NCBI RefSeq assembly: GCF_049675895.1
Contig: NZ_CP183834.1
Span: forward strand, 868,001-932,000
Length of the DNA stretch: 64,000 nt
Origin: Ampullimonas aquatilis
GTDB taxonomy: Bacteria; Pseudomonadota; Gammaproteobacteria; Burkholderiales; Burkholderiaceae_D
Direction of reading: 5' to 3'
Positions 34,824-42,570 of the stretch are shown here, one piece after another. Made by a program: the position numbers and the translations under genes. Below the pieces are notes generated by a model. That model did no database searches and had not been told where the DNA came from. It saw nothing but the letters and a program-made list of their open reading frames with translations. Each line of letters starts with the position of its first letter. The first letter of the stretch is position 1.

Positions 34824-34902
34824 TTTTGTGGTTGGTGTAAAATTTGTCGTGCAGTAGTAGTGAGTAGTAAACAGAGCGCAGTAAACCCTCCAGACAAGGG
34901 CC

Positions 34903-34934
34903 ATAACGGGATGATCGTTTGATCATCCCGTTAT
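34903..34934. terminator. Bidirectional hairpin between fix operon and nifO
   Basis: Perfect 14-base stem ATAACGGGATGATC / GATCATCCCGTTAT with a GTTT loop. No long T-run follows on either side. It lies between convergent operons and its right end touches element copy 4. Confidence 0.6.
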
Positions 34935-35012
34935 ACTTTATAGGAGTATAAAAAATGATGGTTTATTTACGTACTTATCAAGTCAATATTTGGGAATACT
35001 CCCTAAAATTAC
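34932..35012 (+). repeat. Dispersed 80-bp element, copy 4 (diverged)
   Basis: Same 81-base register as the other copies: TATACT start, GTA at 15 to 17, TTACGTACTT at 36 to 45 and TACTC at 66 to 70. The right end reads AATTAC instead of AGTAT. It lies in the gap between the fix operon and nifO, inside the nif island. The gap 34824 to 35123 holds this and a hairpin and no gene. Confidence 0.65.
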
Positions 35013-35123
35013 CTGTTTGAAGCGGACTGTTGGTCATGCCTGCTACTGTAGTTGATGGTATTTTCAGTCATCATCGACGATGCAAAAATGCCTTGCTTGA
35101 GTGCTGCTACCTGCTGGTGCTGT

Positions 35124-35558
35124 TTAGTCAATTTGCTTTGCCTGACGCGGGCAAGCTTCCAGGTTTTCTGCCTTGTTGGCGGCAGGTGTGACACCTTCCA
35201 GATATATTTTTTCCGCCAATTTTTCCGCCTCAAATCCCACAAAATATTCTTCGCCCTGTGTGCCACTAAATGACATGAGTGGCCGACGAATCAGCAAGGG
35301 TTCTTTTAATAACATGGCGAGTGCAGTGTCAGCATCCAAAGTTGCTGGATCAATCAGACCATCACGCACTTTGGGCGCTGCGCGATTGAACCAGTCAGCC
35401 ACCGGCAGGGGTGCAAGGTATGTCATCAAAGTCGCATCAGTCCAGGTTTCAGTCAGCAAATCACGCACGGTCAGGGTATGACCACTGCGTTGCAGCAAGG
35501 ATTTTTGCTTGGCATTGCCACCACAACCGGGTTTTTCATAAAACAGAATGTGTGTCAT
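35124..35558 (-). CDS. nifO: Nitrogenase-associated ArsC-family protein NifO
   Basis: 144 residues of the ArsC/Spx thioredoxin-like fold (MTHILFYEKPGCGGNAKQKSLL, then LMTYLAPLPVADWFN and PLLIRRPLM). This subfamily is found next to nif genes; in Azotobacter nifO affects molybdenum use and the response to nitrate. Only the Cys of PGCGG is in the active position. It is the last gene of the globin to nifO minus-strand group. Confidence 0.85.
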   Translation of the reverse strand: MTHILFYEKPGCGGNAKQKSLLQRSGHTLTVRDLLTETWTDATLMTYLAPLPVADWFNRAAPKVRDGLIDPATLDADTALAMLLKEPLLIRRPLMSFSGTQGEEYFVGFEAEKLAEKIYLEGVTPAANKAENLEACPRQAKQID

Positions 35559-35643
35559 TGTGAATGTCGAATGGATGAATAACTGACTATTTGTTGATTT
35601 GGTGCAATGTCACTGTTATGACTTAATTCATTGAATTTTTAAT

Positions 35644-36474
35644 TCAGGCGGTTTCTGGATGGCGAGCCATATAACCCTGCATGGCTTTTTCGGCTGCGCG
35701 AAGCAAATACAGACTGCCTTCATTGGCTGCCATATCCAAGGCAGTAAAGTCATCGGCTGATTTAAGCGTGATATCAGCACCGGCATTTAAGAGGGTATAC
35801 ACCACTTCAGTCTTGCCAGCGGAAGAGGCATACATCAGGCAAGTGGCACCATTGTCATTTTGATTGTCCACGTCCATTCCGGCTTCGGCGAGCATTTGAA
35901 TAATCTCAAGTTGATCAGCAAAACAGGCTAGCCAGAGTGCCTGGTTGCCGTCAGCATTGCGTAGTGTGATATCGGCACCGGCATCCAGCAGCGCTCGCAC
36001 CATAACCACATCAGCCAGCCGAGCCGCCTGCATAAGAGGGGTTGTTTGATTGGTTATTGTGGCGTTGATGTTGTCATCAGTAAAACCCTGTGCCTTGAGC
36101 CAAATTCGTAAAGACTCAGATAAGGGGGCTTGGCTGGTCGAGCCTGTCTGACTGATCAGTGTTTGTTCATACTGTTGCCAGGCTGCATAGCCGCCAATCA
36201 GATCACTGACATCAGTAAAATGAAAATCGGCAAACATGCGTGCGTATTCCTGGCTGGCATTGCCGTGGTAGCAATAAATCAGAATAGGCATCGACTTGGG
36301 CAAGGTCATGGCCAGTTTGCCAAAGGTATCCTGATTGAGTTGCAAGGCACCAGGCAGATGACTGCGTTCAAAAGCGCCGGTATCGCGTGAATCCAGAATT
36401 TGCACGTCTTGGCCGATCAATATTTCTGCAACCTGAGGGCAATTTAATCGTTTGAAACTGGTGGCTTGACTCAT
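35644..36474 (-). CDS. Rhodanese domain fused to ankyrin repeats
   Basis: 276 residues. A rhodanese domain (about 8 to 110) has LDSRDTGAFERSHLPGA and the catalytic-loop IYCYHGNASQEYAR with Cys near 68. Four ankyrin repeats follow (about 140 to 260; TPLMQAARLADVVMVRALLDAGAD and similar). GGAGAG precedes the start, four bases after the SagB-like gene. Could present persulfide sulfur to a partner bound by the repeats; partner unknown. Confidence 0.85.
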   Translation of the reverse strand: MSQATSFKRLNCPQVAEILIGQDVQILDSRDTGAFERSHLPGALQLNQDTFGKLAMTLPKSMPILIYCYHGNASQEYARMFADFHFTDVSDLIGGYAAWQQYEQTLISQTGSTSQAPLSESLRIWLKAQGFTDDNINATITNQTTPLMQAARLADVVMVRALLDAGADITLRNADGNQALWLACFADQLEIIQMLAEAGMDVDNQNDNGATCLMYASSAGKTEVVYTLLNAGADITLKSADDFTALDMAANEGSLYLLRAAEKAMQGYMARHPETA

Positions 36475-36478
36475 GATA

Positions 36479-38215
36479 TCAACTCTCCAAAAGAGTACCG
36501 GCAGGCATGGCCATACGCTCTGCCGAATAGGGTGGATGACTCTGGATCCGCTGATCGACCAGCGGTAAACCTAAACTAAAGTGATAAATGGCCTGTAATG
36601 GGGCTTGTTGATCAGGCTCATTGCGCATACCCAAAAACTCATGGCAGGCATCATCAAAGTAGCAACCAATACCCGTACCACGCAGTCCCATATTTTCGGC
36701 TTGCAGATAAAGAATCTGTCCAAGCAGCCCCGCTTCCCAATGCAAATGTCGATAAGCTGCTGGGCCATTGACCAAAGCGTTGTCCCATTCAGCCAGCATG
36801 CTCCAGGCAATATTGCAATCGCCGGCAATGGCCTGAGCACAACTTAAACGACGCGCAATAAAGTGGGCGGGCAGGGCTTGCAGCAGATATAGGTTCAAAT
36901 CAGTTGGTGCGTTGGGTATGGCAATGGGTTGCCAGACAAAATCGGGATTGAGCGTCTGTTTTAATAAGGCTGTACTCGCTTCACTGCGTGGCAAAATATA
37001 AACCCCTGGTGCCAATCCGGTAACGCGATGGATAAACAAGACCATATGCAGGGGCGGACAGAGGTTCTGGGTGTTGATTTCCTGATATAGATCAAACGGC
37101 AAAGCTTGCCCAGAATGCTGGCTACACAGCAGTTGCCAGAGTTGTTCGGCGGGCATCTCGTGTTTGTGATCAAAGCGTTGAGCGCTGCGACGTTGTGTGA
37201 TGACGTCTGTGGCCAAGCGTAATGAGGAGGCTGTCTGATTGTCTGTTTGTTTATTTGTCAGTCTTGCGACAAGACCTGTTGTCGTAACTTGCTGATTGGT
37301 TGCTCGCGTGGCATGGGCAACCTGTTCGATGACTGGCCATTGATACATCGGATGGGCATCAATGCGGCTGGCTTGGCCATACCAGGTAGCATTGTCGCTA
37401 GCGATAAAATTATGCTGCTGACTGGCTTGCTGATTGAGTTGCCGACTGGATTGATTGGTCGTCAATGCCGTGGAGTCAAGATGAACGGCTAATAAGAGTT
37501 CTGCCTCTTCCTTTTCCACCTTGGCAAAGTCATCAGACCGATCCAGGCCCAAGCTGGCATTCAGCGTGGCATGATCCAATTGCAAAAGACGGGCGGTCCA
37601 GCCCAGACAGGCAAGCGCATAGCGTATTGCACCCAACGCATGGCCGGTATCAAGCTGACAATAGCGAAAGGCGCGTTCGCCATACTTCCAGGCTTCGCGC
37701 CAAGTAATATTACTGAGTCCAATATAGAGGCTCGATGCAGCGTCAGTTGATGGGGTATCAGCGCGGCGTAATGTCAGGCTGTGATCTTCCACGCCATAGT
37801 GATAGAGGCCATCAGCCAGACCATTGACGGCACGCACAATCAGATAGGCTTCAGTTGGATGCAGATTGCCACTCGATGGATTGATCCGTAATGCCCAGCG
37901 ATCCGGTCCATATTCTTTCCATGCGGCCAAGGCAAAAGACCATTGCAACAACTGGCTAATACTGTCGAGATTGAGCACTTGTGCGCTATGTGGCTGATTC
38001 AGCTGGTCAAAAGTCAGGGTGAGCTGATCAGTGCAGAGTGGCAACAGGATTTTTCGCGAACCGGTAAAACGCCGAAAAGGGTCCGGTGGGGCACTCCAGT
38101 CAATCGTATCTGGACCGGGGGCATAGCCATCCAGCCGATGCTTGGTGCGTTGGTGATAAGCGCGAACCAGGGCTACTTGTTTACTGAAGTCGTGGTTGGC
38201 AATGGCGGGCGTCAT
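36479..38215 (-). CDS. SagB/ThcOx-type double nitroreductase-fold protein
   Basis: About 578 residues from ATG 38215 (ATG 38263 is also possible; ribosome binding sites are weak for both). Two nitroreductase-like FMN domains: the first near 75 to 255 (RINPSSGNLHPTEAYLIV is the signature), the second near 330 to 575 (RRSAQRFDHKHEMP at its start, LGLRGTGIGCYFDD near the end). Two-domain SagB-like enzymes occur in peptide cyclisation clusters, but no precursor peptide or cyclase is here. A redox role in nitrogen fixation is inference. Confidence 0.8.
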   Translation of the reverse strand: MTPAIANHDFSKQVALVRAYHQRTKHRLDGYAPGPDTIDWSAPPDPFRRFTGSRKILLPLCTDQLTLTFDQLNQPHSAQVLNLDSISQLLQWSFALAAWKEYGPDRWALRINPSSGNLHPTEAYLIVRAVNGLADGLYHYGVEDHSLTLRRADTPSTDAASSLYIGLSNITWREAWKYGERAFRYCQLDTGHALGAIRYALACLGWTARLLQLDHATLNASLGLDRSDDFAKVEKEEAELLLAVHLDSTALTTNQSSRQLNQQASQQHNFIASDNATWYGQASRIDAHPMYQWPVIEQVAHATRATNQQVTTTGLVARLTNKQTDNQTASSLRLATDVITQRRSAQRFDHKHEMPAEQLWQLLCSQHSGQALPFDLYQEINTQNLCPPLHMVLFIHRVTGLAPGVYILPRSEASTALLKQTLNPDFVWQPIAIPNAPTDLNLYLLQALPAHFIARRLSCAQAIAGDCNIAWSMLAEWDNALVNGPAAYRHLHWEAGLLGQILYLQAENMGLRGTGIGCYFDDACHEFLGMRNEPDQQAPLQAIYHFSLGLPLVDQRIQSHPPYSAERMAMPAGTLLES

Positions 38216-38371
38216 GGTCTCATTCTTCAGCTTGCTCAGCGGATTTGATGCAGTATGCGCCATGGCTGATTACGAAGTGGCTAACATGACAGGAGGAATA
38301 TTGCTGAAACTATCGGAAAGAACGTCGCATCAAATTTAAAACTAAAACGATACGACGTACTTTGCTGCCGA

Positions 38372-38980
38372 TTAAACCGGACGATTTTCGTTAGGATTGC
38401 GAACCGGCCCCATCGTTTCGACACCTTCGGCATAAGTCATCATGTCAAAGGTGATATCAAATTTCAATGCCGCGTCAGCAACTGCGTCAAGCTTGCCAGC
38501 AGTATCGAGCTTTTTCAGATCATTTTTTTCAAGATAGAGCAAATCCAGCATTTCGTTATAAACAGTGGATTCATCAATTGGCAAGACATAGAACATGGCA
38601 CCTTTGTAAGGAACCTGATATTTTTTGGACAGATCAATGTTATTGCAAAACAGGAAATACTTGCCACCGGCATGCAGGCCTTCACCCAATGCTTCAGCCA
38701 CATCTTTCAAGTGTTCAAAACTCAGTAAATAACCTGCAAAAAAAGGTAATTTTTTATCACCGGCGTTGGCAACAGCCAAGACCTGATCACAAGTCAGCTC
38801 AGGGGGGCGGGCTTCGTCAGCCAGTTTTGGCGCAAAGCGCAATGCCAGTTCACCACGAAAGCCATAACGGCCAGCAACGTGGGTCGGTGCCTTGAAGACA
38901 GGGTTCAACATGCGACCCTGTTCATCCAATGGGCCAAAAGCTGTGAACTCAATGGCAATTTTTTCAATGGTGGCGCTCAT
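38372..38980 (-). CDS. Unknown protein in the globin/SagB group (202 aa)
   Basis: Not recognised. The start at 38980 is preceded by AAGGAAAT; it overlaps the globin gene end by 17 bases. The N-terminal half looks beta-rich (EFTAFGPLDEQGRMLNPVF, GRYGFRGELALRF). The middle has a GKYFLFCNNIDLSKKYQVP stretch and the C-terminal half is helical. One cysteine in LTCDQ and one in FCNN. It stays between a globin and a flavoprotein, so an oxygen or redox connection is possible. Confidence 0.65.
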   Translation of the reverse strand: MSATIEKIAIEFTAFGPLDEQGRMLNPVFKAPTHVAGRYGFRGELALRFAPKLADEARPPELTCDQVLAVANAGDKKLPFFAGYLLSFEHLKDVAEALGEGLHAGGKYFLFCNNIDLSKKYQVPYKGAMFYVLPIDESTVYNEMLDLLYLEKNDLKKLDTAGKLDAVADAALKFDITFDMMTYAEGVETMGPVRNPNENRPV

Positions 38981-39404
38981 GAGGATTTCCTTGAACATTG
39001 CGGAGCCAGTCCGCGGTTTTAAAAAAAGAAGCAAGAAGTTGCTCGCGAAACTTCTCATCGGTTACGACATCTTCCAATGCTCGGCGCATGCAAAGCAGCC
39101 AGGCATCTCGTTCCTGTTCACCAATCCGAAAAGCCGCATGGCGCATTCGCAAGCGGGGATGACCCTTTTTCTCTGAATAAGCTTTAGGGCCACCTAACCA
39201 TTCACCTAAATACAGCTTAAGAATTGCCTTGGTGTGGCCCAGGTCGGGCTCGTGCATGGCACGGATACCGGCTGCTTCTGGCAGCGTATCCATATAACGG
39301 TAAAAGGCTTCGACCAATCGATCAATCGCCTCGGCACCACCAATCATCTGATAGTGCGGGTTTTGAGTATTGGCCTGTGCAGGACTAGTTTGATTGGTTT
39401 CCAT
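38964..39404 (-). CDS. Truncated haemoglobin, group II type
   Basis: 146 residues of the 2-on-2 globin family: YQMIGGAEAIDRLVEAFYRYMD, LGGPKAYSEKKGHPRLRMRHAAF with the proximal His, then a Trp in RDAWLLCM as in group II. Binds oxygen or NO. Being divergent from nifH, it may protect nitrogenase or supply oxygen at low tension. AGGGG precedes the ATG at 39404; the Met at residue 20 is another possible start. Confidence 0.9.
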   Translation of the reverse strand: METNQTSPAQANTQNPHYQMIGGAEAIDRLVEAFYRYMDTLPEAAGIRAMHEPDLGHTKAILKLYLGEWLGGPKAYSEKKGHPRLRMRHAAFRIGEQERDAWLLCMRRALEDVVTDEKFREQLLASFFKTADWLRNVQGNPHERHH

Positions 39405-39415
39405 AATCCCCTGAC

Positions 39416-39431
39416 TGCAACCTCTATACCA
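39416..39431 (-). promoter_or_regulatory. Weak sigma-54-like site before the globin gene
   Basis: On the minus strand TGGTATAGAGGTTGCA has a perfect -12 and correct spacing but two mismatches at -24. It is so close to the ATG at 39404 that it would give a leaderless message or require a later start, which weakens it. Confidence 0.3.
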
Positions 39432-39616
39432 GTTAGCTATTCCTTACTATAAATAAGTTCGATTTTGCTGGCTCTCATATGGGTATGAGGCGCAAAGCCT
39501 TGATTGGCAAGGCATGCCAATGATGCGCATATTTAAGTACTCAATATTGGGTAGAGATTGTCGCAAGCGATGGTCGATGTGTCGTTCCCGACGAAAGCGT
39601 GTGACTAACAACGCTT

Positions 39617-39632
39617 TGTCGTATTTCAAACA
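39617..39632. promoter_or_regulatory. NifA upstream activator site for nifH
   Basis: TGTCGTATTTCAAACA, exact TGT-N10-ACA, 84 bp upstream of the -24 element. A near match, TGTGTCGTTCCCGACG, lies at 39578 to 39593. Confidence 0.78.
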
Positions 39633-39700
39633 AAGCTCCGAGAAGGGGGTGTTTGTCAAATAATTAAATTAAATCAATGACATAAAAAAAATTAAGCAGA

Positions 39701-39716
39701 TGGCACAACAGTTGCG
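39701..39716 (+). promoter_or_regulatory. Sigma-54 promoter of nifHDK
   Basis: TGGCACAACAGTTGCG: perfect -24, TTGC at -12, correct spacing. It is 196 bases before nifH, so the message has a leader of about 185 bases. Confidence 0.88.
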
Positions 39717-39911
39717 AAAGATACCCTGCGCAGACCAAACCTTGCCAACCAGTGACTGTAATAGAAAACAGATAGCGGCACTAGGGGCTTACCGGTCGCG
39801 AGAAGTAAACGGTAGCTTGCAAGAGACGTCATCAAAAGTGACGCGACTAAAGGTTAACGAATACTGTATCTCAACACTAGCTCTTATTTTTGTTTTTTTA
39901 GGAGAATTAAA

Positions 39912-40793
39912 ATGGCATCACTACGGCAAATTGCCTTCTACGGCAAAGGTGGTATTGGTAAATCCACTACTTCCCAAAACACTCTCGGCGCATTGGCCGA
40001 AATGGGTCAGAAGATTCTGATCGTTGGTTGCGATCCTAAGGCCGACTCCACACGTTTGATTCTGCACGCAAAAGCACAGGACACCATCCTGTCATTGGCT
40101 GCTGAAGCTGGCTCAGTGGAAGATCTGGAACTCGAAGACGTCATGAAAGTTGGCTATCGCGACATTCGTTGCGTAGAGTCAGGTGGTCCAGAGCCAGGCG
40201 TTGGCTGTGCTGGTCGCGGTGTGATCACATCGATCAACTTCCTCGAAGAAAACGGCGCATACGAAGGTGTTGATTATGTTTCCTACGACGTTTTGGGTGA
40301 CGTGGTTTGTGGTGGCTTCGCCATGCCAATCCGTGAAAACAAAGCTCAGGAAATTTACATCGTTATGTCTGGCGAAATGATGGCCATGTACGCTGCCAAC
40401 AACATTTCCAAAGGCATTTTGAAATACGCTAACTCAGGTGGCGTACGTCTGGGTGGTCTGGTATGTAACGAGCGTCAAACTGACAAGGAACTCGAACTGG
40501 CTGAGTCACTGGCCAAAATGCTCGGTTCACGTCTGATTCACTTTGTGCCACGTGACAACATCGTTCAGCACGCTGAATTGCGTCGCATGACAGTTTTGGA
40601 ATACGCACCAGAATCCAAACAAGCCCAAGAGTACCGCACTCTGGCACAAAAAATCCATGCCAACGCTGGTAACGGCACTATTCCAACTCCTATCACTATG
40701 GATCAGTTGGAAGACCTGTTGATGGAACACGGCATCATGAAATCTGTTGACGAGTCCCAGGTTGGTAAGACAGCTTCTGAAATCGCTGCCTAA
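39912..40793 (+). CDS. nifH: Nitrogenase iron protein NifH
   Basis: Dinitrogenase reductase, 293 residues. P-loop GKGGIGKST at 10 to 18 and the 4Fe-4S ligands in GVGCAGRG (Cys near 98) and VVCGGFAMP (Cys near 133). The arginine of CAGRG is the site that DraT modifies in other proteobacteria; draTG is not in this window. AGGAG precedes the ATG. Codon use is the strongly biased kind expected of a highly expressed gene. Confidence 0.99.
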   Translation: MASLRQIAFYGKGGIGKSTTSQNTLGALAEMGQKILIVGCDPKADSTRLILHAKAQDTILSLAAEAGSVEDLELEDVMKVGYRDIRCVESGGPEPGVGCAGRGVITSINFLEENGAYEGVDYVSYDVLGDVVCGGFAMPIRENKAQEIYIVMSGEMMAMYAANNISKGILKYANSGGVRLGGLVCNERQTDKELELAESLAKMLGSRLIHFVPRDNIVQHAELRRMTVLEYAPESKQAQEYRTLAQKIHANAGNGTIPTPITMDQLEDLLMEHGIMKSVDESQVGKTASEIAA

Positions 40794-40813
40794 TAGTAAT
40801 ACCGAGTAATACC

Positions 40814-40848
40814 GGTAGCAGGTCATTCGTTCAGTCTGATCTGTTACC
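40814..40848 (+). other. Hairpin after nifH (1)
   Basis: Stem GGTAGCAG / CTGTTACC (one G-U pair) just after the nifH stop. May mark the 3' end of a nifH-only transcript. Confidence 0.45.
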
Positions 40849-40904
40849 AAGTTGTTGTTATCCCGAAGTAGTCGTACTGTCAGTCGGTTCATTGGCGGGC
40901 AGTC

Positions 40905-40973
40905 GGAGAGTTGAGGGTCGAGAGCCGGATCAAGCGCCGGCTACTCAGAAGTCGGCAGAAAATCCGACTCTCC
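40905..40973 (+). other. Nested stem-loop in the nifH-nifD gap
   Basis: Outer pairing GGAGAGT / ACTCTCC and inner AGCCGG / CCGGCT. Stem-loops here are known in several diazotrophs to stabilise nifH mRNA and raise NifH over NifDK. Confidence 0.5.
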
Positions 40974-41018
40974 ATTCTCCATTTTCTTGCAACCTCACAA
41001 ACTGAACGGAGTAGAACC

Positions 41019-42479
41019 ATGAGTATGACCGTTGAAGAACGCAAAGCCGAAAATAAAGCACTCATTGATGAAGTGCTGAAAGCCTATCCTGAAAAGATGG
41101 CTAAAAAACGTGCCAAACATTTGGGCACTTATGAAGAAGGTAAACCTGACTGTGGTGTGAAGTCCAATATCAAGTCCTTGCCAGGTGTGATGACCATTCG
41201 TGGTTGTGCCTATGCTGGTTCTAAAGGTGTGGTCTGGGGCCCTATCAAGGACATGATCCACATTTCCCACGGTCCAGTTGGCTGCGGTCAATATTCATGG
41301 GCAGCTCGTCGTAACTATTACATCGGTATCACTGGCGTGGATACATTTGTGACCATGCAGTTCACTTCTGACTTCCAGGAAAAAGACATCGTGTTTGGCG
41401 GTGACAAAAAACTGGAAAAAATCATGGACGAAATCCAGGAACTCTTTCCACTGAACAAAGGTATTACTGTTCAGTCGGAGTGCCCAATTGGTCTGATCGG
41501 TGACGACATTGAAGCTGTCTCCAAGAAAAAAACCAAAGAATACAACGGCCACACCATTGTGCCAGTTCGTTGCGAAGGTTTCCGTGGTGTTTCTCAATCA
41601 CTGGGTCACCATATCGCCAACGATGCGATTCGTGACTGGGTTTTTGACAAGACTGAAGACAAACGTCCTGAGTTTGTTTCCACCCCCTACGATGTTGCCA
41701 TTATCGGCGATTACAACATCGGTGGCGATGCCTGGTCATCCCGTATTCTTCTCGAAGAAATGGGCTTGCGTGTAATCGCCCAATGGTCCGGTGACGGTAC
41801 CATTGCTGAACTGGAAAACACACCCAAAGCCAAACTGAATGTGCTGCACTGCTATCGTTCAATGAACTATATCAGCCGCCACATGGAAGAAAAATATGGC
41901 GTGCCTTGGGTTGAGTACAACTTCTTTGGCCCAACCATGATTGAAAAATCATTGCGTGAAATCGCAGCGCATTTTGATGACAACATCAAAGCCAAAACTG
42001 AAGAAGTCATCAACAAATACAAACCATTGATGCAAGCAGTGATCGACAAATTCAAACCACGTCTGCAAGGCAAAAAAGTCATGCTGTTCGTAGGTGGTCT
42101 GCGTCCACGTCACGTTATCGGTGCCTATGAAGATCTGGGCATGGAAGTGGTTGGTACTGGTTACGAGTTTGGTCACAACGATGACTATCAGCGTACGACT
42201 CACTACGTCAAAGACGGCACATTGATTTATGACGATGTGACTGGTTTTGAGTTTGAGACATTCGTTGAGAAAATCCAGCCAGACCTCGTTGGTTCAGGCA
42301 TTAAAGAGAAATACGTCTTCCAAAAAATGGGCGTTCCTTTCCGTCAAATGCACAGCTGGGATTACTCCGGTCCTTATCACGGCTACGATGGTTTTGCCAT
42401 CTTCGCCCGTGACATGGACATGGCTATCAGCAGCCCAATCTGGAGTCTTACCAAGGCACCTTGGAAAAAAGCTGCCTAA
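41019..42479 (+). CDS. nifD: Nitrogenase MoFe protein alpha chain NifD
   Basis: 486 residues from the ATG at 41019 (GGAG upstream; the longer open frame from 40911 is not used). P-cluster cysteines in IRGCAYAG, HGPVGCGQY and SECPIGLIGDD; FeMo-co ligands Cys in VLHCYRSMNYI and His in QMHSWDYSGPYHGYDG. Together with NifK it forms the molybdenum-type enzyme; the length and these segments are not those of VnfD or AnfD. Confidence 0.99.
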   Translation: MSMTVEERKAENKALIDEVLKAYPEKMAKKRAKHLGTYEEGKPDCGVKSNIKSLPGVMTIRGCAYAGSKGVVWGPIKDMIHISHGPVGCGQYSWAARRNYYIGITGVDTFVTMQFTSDFQEKDIVFGGDKKLEKIMDEIQELFPLNKGITVQSECPIGLIGDDIEAVSKKKTKEYNGHTIVPVRCEGFRGVSQSLGHHIANDAIRDWVFDKTEDKRPEFVSTPYDVAIIGDYNIGGDAWSSRILLEEMGLRVIAQWSGDGTIAELENTPKAKLNVLHCYRSMNYISRHMEEKYGVPWVEYNFFGPTMIEKSLREIAAHFDDNIKAKTEEVINKYKPLMQAVIDKFKPRLQGKKVMLFVGGLRPRHVIGAYEDLGMEVVGTGYEFGHNDDYQRTTHYVKDGTLIYDDVTGFEFETFVEKIQPDLVGSGIKEKYVFQKMGVPFRQMHSWDYSGPYHGYDGFAIFARDMDMAISSPIWSLTKAPWKKAA

Positions 42480-42490
42480 TTGAGCGATCT

Positions 42491-42523
42491 GCAGTGCTGC
42501 CTCAGATTGAGTAGCAGTGCTGC
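42491..42523 (+). repeat. Short direct repeat between nifD and nifK
   Basis: GCAGTGCTGC occurs twice, 23 bases apart. The unit is itself nearly palindromic, so the pair can also fold. No known role. Confidence 0.45.
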
Positions 42524-42570
42524 GGTCTGGCTGAACCAGTTTTAATTTTACCTTTACAAGGAGTATTACC

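Larger units (their letters stand above)
39405..39911. other. Globin / nifH divergent control region
   Basis: About 507 bp. Holds the nifH sigma-54 promoter with one exact and one near NifA site, a possible sigma-54 site towards the globin, a TTGGCA-N5-TGCCAA palindrome at 39504 to 39520 and a nifH leader of nearly 190 bases. No gene seen. Confidence 0.6.

Noticed and set aside
36479..38215. SagB-like protein as part of a peptide-modification (azoline) cluster
   Set aside because: No precursor peptide, cyclodehydratase or transporter is present around it.
39425..39505. A possible fifth copy of the 80-bp element near the globin gene
   Set aside because: It starts with TATACC, but the core ATACGCACTT is absent at the required offset and the right end does not pair.
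39503..39520. TGGCATGCCTTGC on the minus strand as a sigma-54 promoter
   Set aside because: GG to GC spacing is two bases too short; it is better described as a short palindrome.
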